From NCBI GenBank assembly GCA_937990725.1, contig CALKQS010000004.1, forward strand, positions 62,001 to 126,000: DNA of 64,000 nt, written 5' to 3'. Position numbers and translations under genes: made by a program. Shown here one piece after another: positions 9,517 through 17,750 of this stretch (positions are counted from its first letter, which is position 1; every line of letters starts with the position of its first letter). This stretch comes from an uncultured Candidatus Saccharibacteria bacterium. GTDB taxonomy: Bacteria; Patescibacteriota; Saccharimonadia; Saccharimonadales; Saccharimonadaceae. The notes below the pieces were generated by a model. It had not been told where the DNA came from, ran no database searches, and worked only from the letters and a program-made list of their open reading frames with translations.

Positions 9517-9591
9517 GGCCTCATCGTCTAACGGTTAGGACACCAGGTTTTCATCCTGGCAATCCGGGTTCGATTCCCGGTGAGGTCACCA
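9517..9591 (+). tRNA. tRNA-Glu (TTC)
   Basis: A complete 75-nt cloverleaf: the acceptor GGCCTCA pairs with TGAGGTC, the anticodon loop is TTTTCAT with anticodon TTC, the T-arm CCGGGTTCGATTCCCGG is intact, and CCA is encoded. A short hairpin followed by TTTTTATTT at 9610-9636 probably ends transcription. Confidence 0.97.
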
Positions 9592-9609
9592 ACATAGCTA
9601 CATTACGAT

Positions 9610-9636
9610 ACCTTGCCTCGGCGAGGTGTTTTTATT
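9610..9636 (+). terminator. terminator after tRNA-Glu
   Basis: ACCT-GCC pairs with GGC-AGGT around a small loop, followed by a run of T. Confidence 0.55.
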
Positions 9637-9866
9637 TGCGTGTTGTTTTGAGGCATATAGCAAGAGCTAAAACTTCAAAACTCCACCACTGTATATAACG
9701 GACTGACCAAATAAGGAATATGGAGGTCGTGGCATATTGGCGAATATTCGCTATATCACTCTCGGCTGGAGTATACTCGCTGTGATGGGCCTACTATGTG
9801 AGGGAAAGCTACCCCAATAAGCTTGTTCGCTATTGCGTTCTGCACAAAATGTAGTATAATCACCAC

Positions 9867-10816
9867 ATGATAACAGAGAGAGAGAGAGCAATAGAAGTAA
9901 CACGCCGCACCCTGCTGAGTATGCAGCGCGGCAAGATGAGCTGAAGCGGTCGCTGGAGCTTATCTATACAGTAGCCGAGAGTACGCAGGCGCAAGATATG
10001 CTTGGTGTTCTTGCTGTACGCCTAGTGGAGGCGATAGACTATGTGCGATTTCCAATGATTAACCACGATGGCTCTATACAAGAGATTTATCGGTGGGTAC
10101 AAAAGCCAGTTATTCCGTTAGTGGCGCTGCGCCCTGGTCAAGAAGTGCAGCTATCGATGGTAGGTATTACCGATCGACAGTACTTTGGGGCTAAAGAGCA
10201 AAATAATATTCATCCGATAGCACAAAATCAGATCACTCGCCACTTTTATAATGGAAAGACATCTGCAGCAAAACATAATGAAAAATTTAGTATAAGCAAG
10301 GGTGCTAGTGGATCGACGTATACAAAACGATTCCCAATATTCATTGATCATCGTAAGAAAGGTAGTCCTGAGGTTGGAGCCGTGTTTGGTCAGCCTAGTG
10401 TAGCAGTCGATTATACTAGTGACAGTAACCCCGAAGATATATTATCTCATGAGCTAACTCATGCACTAGATATACTTGATGACCCAGTATGGCTCATGCA
10501 GCGTAACGAACCAAGAGAGAAACATACGTTAAGAAGAGAGTTACGAGGCTACGCCGTTGGTGCTCGAATTAGTCTATTAATTGCACAACGTCAAGGATTG
10601 AATATCATTGACGATGAGGAGTACTTTCGCAGCGTAGGTTTGTCTCACCACATTGAGAGAATACGAAACAGAATTAATGGCCCGATTGATTCCCCAAATG
10701 CTTTTGATCCAAACGACGAGATCATGCAGACACTAGATAGGGATGGGCTAAGCCGTATGTGGGATAAGAACAAGCGTAACGTTAAAAACGTTAGCTCTTC
10801 TTCATCCCCGCAATAA
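9867..10816 (+). CDS. HExxH zinc-peptidase-like protein, frame broken at an (AG)7 tract
   Basis: The continuous frame 9998-10816 (272 aa) contains HELTHALD (His151, Glu152, His155 counted from 9998), the zinc and catalytic signature of zincin metallopeptidases; the family is not recognised. Coding sense clearly continues upstream without stops to 9869, in the frame reading ARQDELKRSLELIYTVAES. It would be fused to the ATG at 9867 if the (AG)7 tract at 9875-9888 lost one AG unit. As written, translation from 9867 stops after 25 codons. TATAAT at 9855-9860 lies 6 nt before that ATG. No signal peptide is seen. The AT-rich codon use differs from the neighbours and suggests transfer. The 3' end overlaps the convergent response regulator by 26 nt. 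Confidence 0.75.
9875..9888 (+). repeat. (AG)7 dinucleotide repeat, candidate phase-variation tract
   Basis: Seven AG units, 5 nt after the leaderless ATG at 9867. Loss of one unit joins the ATG to the long downstream frame, so the repeat could switch the peptidase-like gene on and off by slippage. Confidence 0.8.
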
Positions 10817-11168
10817 TCTCCAGCAATCGCCGTGGGGTGATCTCGGCTTTGATGAGATAGCCATCCACACTAGTTTGGAGAGCGAGGCGGGTGGATTCGT
10901 CTTGGTCGAAGTTGGTCATGATGAGGATCTTTGTGCCAGCGATGTGTTGCGGCTCGGCGCGCAGTGCCTCGAGGATCTCACTGCCGCGTTTCTCGGGGAG
11001 CATGATGTCGAGCAGGATGAGGTCGTAGTGGTTGTTGCGTGCTGCCACAAGGCCGTCTGCCCCATCGATCAGCCAGTCTACCGCATAGCCTGCTTTGCGG
11101 AGGCTACGCACGTACATTTCGCCGATGAAGCGATCGTCTTCAATGACGAGAATCGTTTGAATTGCCAT
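10791..11168 (-). CDS. single-domain response regulator (CheY-like)
   Basis: A stand-alone receiver of 125 aa: acidic pair at 11-12, phosphoacceptor D54 in LILLDIMLP, a Thr/Ser position in LIMTN and a conserved Lys in LIKAE. There is no output domain. It lies 22 nt downstream of a histidine kinase on the same strand, so the two should form a pair that signals by protein contact or passes phosphate onward. Its last bases overlap the convergent peptidase-like gene. Confidence 0.92.
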   Translation of the reverse strand: MAIQTILVIEDDRFIGEMYVRSLRKAGYAVDWLIDGADGLVAARNNHYDLILLDIMLPEKRGSEILEALRAEPQHIAGTKILIMTNFDQDESTRLALQTSVDGYLIKAEITPRRLLEIIAGMKKS

Positions 11169-11190
11169 AATTTCTCTCCTACTACCTCTG

Positions 11191-12780
11191 TTATCCCTTA
11201 TACATCGTGTGGTTTTTTATCCAGCCACCGCCACTGGTGATGAGCTGACTGTTGCTGCCATCGGCGATTTTGTCTGCTACGCTGGCGTAGGTGGGGATGG
11301 TGATCGTGAAGGTAGAGCCCTCCCCTTCGCGGCTTACCACGCCAATCTGCCCACCGTGCGACTCGACGATCGCCTTGCTAATATACAGCCCAATGCCCGT
11401 GCCGGCTACGGTCTCGCGGCTGCGGTGCGAGCGGTAAAACTTGTGAAAGAGATTGCCCATGACATTGGCGGGGATGCCGATGCCGTGGTCTTGCACCTTG
11501 ATGGCGACGAATGCACCATCTTGCACTGCCGAGACGTGGACTTCGCCGCCTTCGTTGCTATATTTGAGCGCGTTATCAATGATATTGCTCAGCACCTCAG
11601 ACAGGCTGGAGCGATCGGCCGCAATGGTGGGCAGCGTGGTGGGGATATCCACCGTGAGTGTGCGGCCTTGGGTGGTGGCGCGCAGCTGCATGTCGTCGCG
11701 GATAGTATTGTAGATGCTAGCCACTGACTCTTCTGCTAGGTGGACGCGCAGGTGGCGGCGGTCGAACTTGCTGGCATTGAGGATGTTGTTGACGTAGCCG
11801 CTGAGGCGATTAGCCGAGACAACGAGCCGCCCTAGTAGCTCTTGTTGGTCGCCGGCCAGCGCTGGGCCAACCTCCTCAGTGAGGACATCCAGATAGCCAC
11901 GAATAACAGTGATGGGCCCGCGCAGCTCGTGAGCGGCAAAGGCGATGAAATCGAGGTCATCATCCTCGGGCTGGTAGAGGGTGGTGCGATCGTGTAGCAC
12001 CAGTATAACCTCAGCACTGCTCCCCTTCTCATAATTGGCCGTAATGTCGAAGATATGCCGCCCAGGCTCGCCTACCAGCTTGTTTGCAATGCGCAGCCAG
12101 GTTTTCTCGGCATGGACGGCGCTGTGACGGCAGTGGGCCAGCCACTCGGTGAGGCTATCGCCTGGCTCGAATAGCAGCTCGAGCTCGGCCGTGCCATCAT
12201 GGCTCTGGCGCAGTGGGGTGTGGCGGTTGTGGTAGCGTACTTGCCCCCGGCTAGTGAGGATGGCAATGCCGGCACTGGTTTGATCAAGCGCAGCCTCGAT
12301 CTGGGCAGCTTGTGCTTGAGCCTGGCTCGGCTCAGCTTGGCCAGCTAGTGCGGCCGTCTGGTAGATGTATTGCAGCAGCGGCTTGAAGCCATCGCGCTCG
12401 AAGTGTGCTGCATTGGGGTTGGGCGGTGTGATGGTACTGGGCTCGCCTGCCACGTGGCTGAGGGCATGCGTGAGGTCTTTGAGCGGGGTGAGCAGCTGCA
12501 TGAGCAAGAAAATATTGAGTGGAATACTCGCCAGCACTACCACCATAATAACCAGCCAAAACTGCAGCTGGCTAGGGCTTAGGCCAATCATCCACAGTGT
12601 ACTCGCCACGAGCCCGGCAATGGTACACTGCATCAGCACACTCGCACCAATAGCACGGCGGCTATAGCGCGGCCAATACTGCTTAATAAGGGTGGGTGGA
12701 CGACGAGATGGCAACGGCTGGGCTGGGCCTACTGCTGCCACGACACGCTCCCCGTGCCGCCAGGTACTGCCGCAATCCAT
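11191..12780 (-). CDS. membrane histidine kinase
   Basis: Two transmembrane helices (about residues 45-66 and 74-96) lead into a HAMP-like linker, a PAS-like region (about 160-265), a HisKA helix with H284 in FAAHELRGP, and a HATPase domain with DNALKYSNE, DHGIGIP and GTGIGLYIS. The start shown overlaps the DUF3048 gene by 52 nt. A GTG at 12741 with GGGGAG six bases upstream overlaps it by only 13 nt and is a good alternative; both suggest translational coupling. It forms an operon with the DUF3048 gene upstream and the CheY-like regulator downstream, which points to envelope-linked signalling. Confidence 0.92.
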   Translation of the reverse strand: MDCGSTWRHGERVVAAVGPAQPLPSRRPPTLIKQYWPRYSRRAIGASVLMQCTIAGLVASTLWMIGLSPSQLQFWLVIMVVVLASIPLNIFLLMQLLTPLKDLTHALSHVAGEPSTITPPNPNAAHFERDGFKPLLQYIYQTAALAGQAEPSQAQAQAAQIEAALDQTSAGIAILTSRGQVRYHNRHTPLRQSHDGTAELELLFEPGDSLTEWLAHCRHSAVHAEKTWLRIANKLVGEPGRHIFDITANYEKGSSAEVILVLHDRTTLYQPEDDDLDFIAFAAHELRGPITVIRGYLDVLTEEVGPALAGDQQELLGRLVVSANRLSGYVNNILNASKFDRRHLRVHLAEESVASIYNTIRDDMQLRATTQGRTLTVDIPTTLPTIAADRSSLSEVLSNIIDNALKYSNEGGEVHVSAVQDGAFVAIKVQDHGIGIPANVMGNLFHKFYRSHRSRETVAGTGIGLYISKAIVESHGGQIGVVSREGEGSTFTITIPTYASVADKIADGSNSQLITSGGGWIKNHTMYKG

Positions 12781-13871
12781 GTCTGGCCGCGGGTGAGAGC
12801 GATTGCCTTGCCATTGGCGTCAAGCAGCTCGAGGGGGCTGGCGCGGTTAGCTTTGCGCCATATTCCCTCCACCACGCTGCCGTTTTGGAAGATAGTTGCT
12901 TTGCCTTGGCCAGTGGTGATGATATTTTCGCGAATGCCATCCTCTTGCACGGTGGTCTGCTGGACGGTTAGTGCCACCACAACGCTGGGCGCAATCTGCC
13001 CTTCCTCACGGTCCAAGCTAGCCTCGCCACCAATGCTACGCTGGTAGGTGTTGGTGTTGGCATCGTATTGGTAGCGCGTGTTGTAGCGGGCGGATTTGCC
13101 AAAGTTGATGACGGCCACAGTGGCGGTGGCAGGGTTAGCTGGCTTGCCATCGGCCCGGGCAAGTGCGATCTTGACAACAGACTGCTTGTAGCCTTTGCTG
13201 CTATTGAGGTCATCCAGCCGCTCGGCACTGGTGTAGACATTGTGCGGGGCACGGCGGTCGGTGGCACGCCAATAGCTGCGCTCATTAAAGAACTGGTCGA
13301 TATCGCGGTAGGTGCCATTGCGGATCTCTTGCAAGGCATGTGAGCTACCTCCCACATGAGCTACGCTAGGCTGGTATGGCGCCAGCCAGTCGATGTAGTA
13401 TGGCCGCAGGCTGCGCACTGGGCCAATCATCGCTGGTTTGTTTTGTTGGTACAGCGCGAGAAAGCGAGTGATACCTGCCTCGGCAATTGCCTCATACACC
13501 ACCTCAGCCTGCTTGATACCCGACTGAGGGCGAGCACTGGGGCTATTCTCGAGCATTACGGCGGTGACGGGCTTGGTGGTGGCCGCTTGGTCGGCGACCT
13601 TGAGGCCAGTCAAGGGCGAATAATACACCTCTGGGGCTTTCTGCGTTGCCACAACGGGGGCGGGCTTGGCCTGGCGCGGCTTATTGAGCAGAGAAAATGA
13701 CGCCATAGCTCCAGCAAATACCACCAATGCCCCACCAATCACCATCACGGGCATGCGGTGCTGCCCCACAAAGTGCCGCAGCCCCATAAAGTGCCGTCCA
13801 TGCCGCCGCAAACGCCGACGCTGCGCCCGACCGCCAAAAGCTGCCGGTGGTGTATTCTGTGGTGAACTCAT
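12729..13871 (-). CDS. DUF3048 (YerB-like) membrane-anchored protein
   Basis: About 380 aa. An Arg/His-rich N-terminus precedes one transmembrane helix (about residues 40-60). The extracytoplasmic part opens with SPLTGLKV and contains VMLENSPSARPQSGI, GITRFLALY and GPVRSLRPYY, the conserved pattern of the DUF3048/YerB family; the C-terminal half matches its second domain. The family is found in Gram-positive envelopes and its biochemical role is unknown. The ATG at 13871 follows TATAAT (13881-13886) by 9 nt. It is the first gene of an apparent operon with the histidine kinase and regulator. Confidence 0.9.
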   Translation of the reverse strand: MSSPQNTPPAAFGGRAQRRRLRRHGRHFMGLRHFVGQHRMPVMVIGGALVVFAGAMASFSLLNKPRQAKPAPVVATQKAPEVYYSPLTGLKVADQAATTKPVTAVMLENSPSARPQSGIKQAEVVYEAIAEAGITRFLALYQQNKPAMIGPVRSLRPYYIDWLAPYQPSVAHVGGSSHALQEIRNGTYRDIDQFFNERSYWRATDRRAPHNVYTSAERLDDLNSSKGYKQSVVKIALARADGKPANPATATVAVINFGKSARYNTRYQYDANTNTYQRSIGGEASLDREEGQIAPSVVVALTVQQTTVQEDGIRENIITTGQGKATIFQNGSVVEGIWRKANRASPLELLDANGKAIALTRGQTWIAAVPGGTGSVSWQQ

Positions 13872-13978
13872 CTTATGGCCATTATACCATGAGCGGATAG
13901 CGATGAGCTGGGGATTTTTGTATTGATGTGTAGTTGGTGCACCTCCGGAATACCTACATCCCAAAACCTGCATCATTC

Positions 13979-14130
13979 CTCACGCTCCATTGCCCTATCG
14001 CTCCCACCGATAGATTGCTATAAGGGCCAATATTTGGGAAATATCGACTTCTTGCGCTGGGGCTAAAATCCGTTATTGCAGCGGATTTTCATACTCCATC
14101 GGATGAAGTATAGGAGGCGGTGCGAGCTGA
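13979..14130 (+). ncRNA. structured RNA element, copy A
   Basis: This region matches copy B at 17591-17735 in several blocks (CTATAAGGG, CTTCTTGCGC-like, loop ATTGC, ACTCCATCGGATGAAGT). Hairpins: AAAATCCG/CGGATTTT (14065-14072 with 14082-14089) around the conserved loop, an AT-rich stem with GGG loop (about 14025-14050), and ATACT/AGTAT around the conserved CCATCGGATGA. Stem bases change in compensating pairs relative to copy B, and the G-T pairs favour the plus strand as sense. No homologue is known to me. Confidence 0.6.
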
Positions 14131-14263
14131 ACGTGAAGAAGGAAGGTTTTGACATTCAGATTCGGAGAGTGAGCCTTCGCATACCGCCTAAAGCGAAGTA
14201 ACGAGGAAGCACCAACAGTTTCGCCACAAGAAGCGCAATGCGATCAATTACCCAACAAACCCC

Positions 14264-14292
14264 TTGGCAAATCCGCAAAAATAGCCTACAAT
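14264..14292 (+). promoter_or_regulatory. promoter of the 104-aa gene
   Basis: TTGGCA (14264-14269), a 17-nt spacer and TACAAT (14287-14292), upstream of a GTGAGGA ribosome-binding site. Confidence 0.6.
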
Positions 14293-14326
14293 GAATAACC
14301 ACTAACGATAATTTGGGTGAGGAAAT

Positions 14327-14641
14327 ATGACACGACGACACGATGGCCCTTTGGCAGGTAGTACAGATAATGGTGGAAGTACCGATGCAGTGCCACCGGT
14401 GTGGCGCGATGATGGAGGTCAATCACCACAACAAGCGAGCAGCGGAGATTTGCCTGTGGGGCAGGTGCGAGAAGAGGTGCGCCAACCATCGGCTAATGTC
14501 ATGAGAGCTATGACAGATGCCGCCCTCGGAGGGCTAGGGATTGGCTCGGGTCCGCAGGGTGTTGAAATATTCGCCTCCCCTGTTGCGCGCAAGATAATTA
14601 ATGGCGCGGACTCCGTGAGCGGTATGGAGCCAGCGCCATAG
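14327..14641 (+). CDS. small protein of unknown function
   Basis: A 104-residue protein that I do not recognise. It is polar and Gly/Ser/Pro-rich in its first half, with a short mildly hydrophobic Ala/Gly segment at about 60-80. A Shine-Dalgarno (GTGAGGA, 6 nt before the ATG) and a promoter at 14264-14292 support it. The following 14642-14902 interval holds only the promoter of the next gene. Confidence 0.6.
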   Translation: MTRRHDGPLAGSTDNGGSTDAVPPVWRDDGGQSPQQASSGDLPVGQVREEVRQPSANVMRAMTDAALGGLGIGSGPQGVEIFASPVARKIINGADSVSGMEPAP

Positions 14642-14835
14642 GTCTGGCCGGGCGACGTACCTCCAGCGGAGTAATTGCGCGGTATTCCCTCTCTCGTGGC
14701 ACGAACATCGCTTGGCAAGGATAGCAACCTACCCACCGCAGCCAGGCTACTACCATACCAGCAAATAGCATGATAATTTGAGGTAACAGTGAGCTGCCGC
14801 CTCTGTATCGTTGTAAATAACGCAGCAATAGGGCC

Positions 14836-14861
14836 TTGACAGATATATATATATATATAAT
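14836..14861 (+). promoter_or_regulatory. promoter with an (AT)8 repeat between -35 and -10
   Basis: TTGACA (14836-14841) is followed by G, then (AT)8 (14843-14858) that runs into TATAAT (14856-14861). The spacer is 14 nt as written; one or two more AT units would give 16 or 18 nt. Repeat-length change would therefore tune transcription of the gene at 14903, as known for TA repeats between the Haemophilus hif promoters. Confidence 0.7.
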
Positions 14862-14902
14862 TTCTTTCATATTCTCTCTACAGATAGAAAGGGGAAGAGA
14901 AT

Positions 14903-15862
14903 ATGTTCCTTGAGATTCATTGCGGTAGACTCTATGTAGACGGAGAGTCGACTGGTTGCGGTGACTACAGCCGTCACGCTGATAAAGCCTCATGGGTGGA
15001 AGGTGTGAGCGACGAGGAGAGATTTTCGTTCGCTCTTCATTGGGCATGGAGTGACGGTGAAGTTGATTGGCATGAGTATGTTGACCAACTACGAGTTGCA
15101 GCGCTTTCAGACGCTCGCAAAGCCACAGCAACAGCACTGGCTGCTGGTATCAGTGGATGCGCATCATCGTGGTCGCTATCAGGGTTGATACTTCTTGTCG
15201 TTCCGGCTGTTCTTATGACTGGGTACTATATCCGCTCTATGATCAGCAACTGGCAACGATACAGGACGAGGCACCAGCAATTCGAGAACGAGATTCAAAT
15301 CATAGATTTCAACTACCCAGTTGTCCGGTGTATACGATGGTTACTTCAATCTGGCCTCTCTCAGAATGTTCGTAAGAGGCTGGAGGCTGGTGCTGGTGGG
15401 GTGTCTGTTGACAGTATCAACACCAAGGTAGTCAGTATCAGTCATGAGTCCGTCACTCGGGTTGTTCGTCGCAACCCAGAGCTGATCGAGTTCATCAGCA
15501 AAGAGTACGGCGCCAAGCTTCCCTCACCTGAGGAGTATCGACGTCGTGCCTTCGATGTCTTGTATGGTTACATACAGGATGAGATCAACCGCCTTGAGGC
15601 CGATCGCGTTGCTGCTGAAGAGCAGCAACGCATCGAAGCCGAGCGCGAGGCTACTGAAGCGTCACTTCGCCGCTCACGCGAAGAGCGTGAGGCCCTGGTT
15701 GCTGCCGAGGCTGACCGCGCTTCGAGGGTGTCCTCTCTCCCCTTTATTCTTGGTGAGACCAAGGATGAGGTTATTGGATGGGGATCGCTGTCTCAAGCAA
15801 TGCTAGAGGCAGACAGCAGTTCAGCTTCTGATCTCAGCAAGGAACGACCAAAAAAGGCTTGA
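14903..15862 (+). CDS. membrane protein with coiled-coil tail
   Basis: A 319-aa protein that I do not recognise. A polar N-terminal region (about 1-75) contains acidic DEERFSFAL and WSDGEVDWHEY segments. A hydrophobic segment at about 80-115 is probably one or two membrane helices. A helical region follows, then a charged Glu/Arg/Ala coiled coil at about 225-275 (EEQQRIEAEREATEAS) and a short polar C-terminus. GGGGAAGAG provides a Shine-Dalgarno before the ATG. Transcription should start from the TA-repeat promoter at 14836-14861, which makes variable expression plausible. A hairpin at 15853-15874 follows the stop. Confidence 0.75.
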   Translation: MFLEIHCGRLYVDGESTGCGDYSRHADKASWVEGVSDEERFSFALHWAWSDGEVDWHEYVDQLRVAALSDARKATATALAAGISGCASSWSLSGLILLVVPAVLMTGYYIRSMISNWQRYRTRHQQFENEIQIIDFNYPVVRCIRWLLQSGLSQNVRKRLEAGAGGVSVDSINTKVVSISHESVTRVVRRNPELIEFISKEYGAKLPSPEEYRRRAFDVLYGYIQDEINRLEADRVAAEEQQRIEAEREATEASLRRSREEREALVAAEADRASRVSSLPFILGETKDEVIGWGSLSQAMLEADSSSASDLSKERPKKA

Positions 15863-15874
15863 TATCTCAAGCCT
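15853..15874 (+). terminator. hairpin after the coiled-coil gene
   Basis: AGGCTTGA pairs with TCAAGCCT. A second larger hairpin (GGGGCTGCCCGC with GCGGGCAG-CTCCCC) follows at 15920-15965. Neither has a long T-run. Confidence 0.5.
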
Positions 15875-16021
15875 CACGCCGGCCTATGGAATAGCATAGG
15901 CATGGCCCTTCTATCCACCGGGGCTGCCCGCTTGAGTACCATTATGTATTCGCGGGCAGCTCCCCTACCCCTGTTATTGCTATTATTTTTTGCTCATGAC
16001 GCAATTATTTGTTCAAGTAAA

Positions 16022-16050
16022 AACCGGCTGGGAGAGCCGGCTTTTTGTGT
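16022..16050. terminator. bidirectional terminator, chiefly for gltX
   Basis: AACCGGCT pairs with AGCCGGCT around GGGAG, with T-runs on both strands. It sits 17 nt beyond the gltX stop on the minus strand. Confidence 0.8.
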
Positions 16051-16066
16051 GATGTGGAGCGTGTTA

Positions 16067-17533
16067 TTACCCAAGATACTGCTCGATTCGCGCCAGCGTC
16101 CGCTCCTTGCCAAGCAGTGCCAGCGTGTCATTCAGCTGGGGGCTAAAGGGCGCCCAGGTGGTGGCGATGCGGATGAGGCTAAAGAGCACGCCAGGTTTGT
16201 GACCAGTGGTCTCGAGGAGTTGGTTGAGGGTGTCTTGGATGGTGCTTGGCGTCCATGTGCGTTGCTGAGCCAGAGCGGCGTGGGCCGTGGCGAGGAGCTC
16301 TCGGCGCTGCTCGCCTGTTAGTTTGCGTAGTGGCTTGTTGGCGGTAATGAGTTCTTCGTTGATAGTAGGCTCTTCGAAGAAGTAGCGGCTCAGCATTGGC
16401 AGCTCGGCCAAGGTCTTGAGACGGTCTTGCACCAGAGCAAGCACATGTTTTTTGTACGATTCGTCGGCGCTAGCAGCACTGGCTGGCCAGTAGTGCTCAA
16501 CCCGCCCGTAGAGGTCATCGAGTGATAAGCGGCGGATCCATTGGCCATTCATCCACAGGAGGCGCTTTTCGTCGAAGCGGGCACCACTGCGCTGGACGCG
16601 CTCGAGGCTGAATTTCTCGATCAGCTCCTCCTTGCTAAAGATCTCTTGCTCGGTGCCATCATTCCAGCCCAGCGAGGCGAGGAAGTTGAGCATTGCCTCG
16701 GGCAAAATACCATCGGTGCGGTAGTCGGTGACGCTCTTGGCACCATCGCGCTTGCCGAGCTTTTTCTTGCCATCTGGCGCCATGATGTGCGGCAGGCAGG
16801 CCAGTACTGGTGGCTCAAGCTCCAACGCATCGTATAGGCTGAGGTAGCGTGGAATGCTGGAGATATATTCTAGCCCGCGGATGACGTGGGTAATGCCCAT
16901 CTCGGCATCGTCGACGATATGAGCGAAGTTGTATGTGGGGTAGCCATCGGCCTTGATGAGAATGAAGTCATCGAGTGCTTCTGGCCCAGCAGAGAGCTCA
17001 CCCATCACAGGGTCGTGCCAGGTGTAGCGTTGGGGTTCGGCCACCTTGAAACGCAGTGGCTGGGTGCCATCCCACGCTGGTGGATTGGTGGGGCGATAGT
17101 CGCGGTATAAAAAGGCTTTCTTGGCAGCCCGAGCTTCCTCGCGAAAGCCTTGGACTTCCTCTGGGGTGTAGGGGTCAGCATAGGCGAGGCCTTTGTCGAT
17201 GAGCTTTTGGGCCCAGCGGTGGTAGATGGCGAGGCGCTCCGACTGGTGGTATGGCCCAGTCTCACCGCCAACGCGTGGGCCTTCGTCCCAGTCTAGCCCA
17301 AGCCAATCCAGTGTATCGAGAATCAGATCCTCCGCCCCAGGCACAAAGCGAGCGCGGTCGGTATCCTCAATGCGCAAGACGAACTTCCCACCCTGTTGGC
17401 GCGTGAGCAGCCACGGGAAGAGCGCCGCGCGCACATTACCCACATGGATATACCCCGTGGGGCTTGGTGCAAAGCGGGTGCGAATAGGGGTGGTGTGCGA
17501 AGATGGTGTATCAGATGATGTGTCGTTACTCAT
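16067..17533 (-). CDS. gltX: glutamyl-tRNA synthetase
   Basis: Charges tRNA-Glu with glutamate. Class I signatures are visible: a HIGH-type motif (GYIHVGN, residues 27-33) and a KMSKS-type motif written KKLGKRDGA near residue 250, where Ser is replaced by Gly. The C-terminal anticodon-binding helical domain is complete; 488 aa is standard. The ATG at 17533 follows an extended -10 (TGCTATACT; TATACT at 17541-17546) by 7 nt, so the message is leaderless. The cognate tRNA-Glu lies 8 kb away. Whether it also mischarges tRNA-Gln cannot be judged here. Confidence 0.97.
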   Translation of the reverse strand: MSNDTSSDTPSSHTTPIRTRFAPSPTGYIHVGNVRAALFPWLLTRQQGGKFVLRIEDTDRARFVPGAEDLILDTLDWLGLDWDEGPRVGGETGPYHQSERLAIYHRWAQKLIDKGLAYADPYTPEEVQGFREEARAAKKAFLYRDYRPTNPPAWDGTQPLRFKVAEPQRYTWHDPVMGELSAGPEALDDFILIKADGYPTYNFAHIVDDAEMGITHVIRGLEYISSIPRYLSLYDALELEPPVLACLPHIMAPDGKKKLGKRDGAKSVTDYRTDGILPEAMLNFLASLGWNDGTEQEIFSKEELIEKFSLERVQRSGARFDEKRLLWMNGQWIRRLSLDDLYGRVEHYWPASAASADESYKKHVLALVQDRLKTLAELPMLSRYFFEEPTINEELITANKPLRKLTGEQRRELLATAHAALAQQRTWTPSTIQDTLNQLLETTGHKPGVLFSLIRIATTWAPFSPQLNDTLALLGKERTLARIEQYLG

Positions 17534-17590
17534 ATGGATAAGTATAGCAGATGAACCACATGACAAAGAAAAGCATGATTTTGGCTATAC

Positions 17591-17735
17591 CCTGCGCTTC
17601 TCCCACCACTCCCTCCTCAGGAACGCTATAAGGGTCGATGTCTCCCAGGCATCGACCTCTTGCGCCAGAGCTGAAAACAGATTATTGCAATCTGTTTTCA
17701 CACTCCATCGGATGAAGTGATGAGAGAAGCGCAGG
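17591..17735 (+). ncRNA. structured RNA element, copy B
   Basis: A perfect 12-bp closing stem (CCTGCGCTTCTC at 17591-17602 with GAGAAGCGCAGG at 17724-17735) encloses three hairpins: an 11-bp stem with CCC loop (17633-17657), AAAACAGATT/AATCTGTTTT around ATTGC (17674-17698), and CACT/AGTG around CCATCGGATGA (17701-17719). It shares loops and linkers with copy A while the stems covary. It lies between the divergent gltX promoter and the end of the DUF4367-like gene. It may be a regulatory RNA or a small mobile repeat. Confidence 0.65.
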
Positions 17736-17750
17736 CTCTCAAAATGAGAT

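Noticed and set aside
14598..15137. Minus-strand ORF of 179 codons over the TA-repeat promoter
   Set aside because: It overlaps a well-supported plus gene and its promoter and has no start signal.
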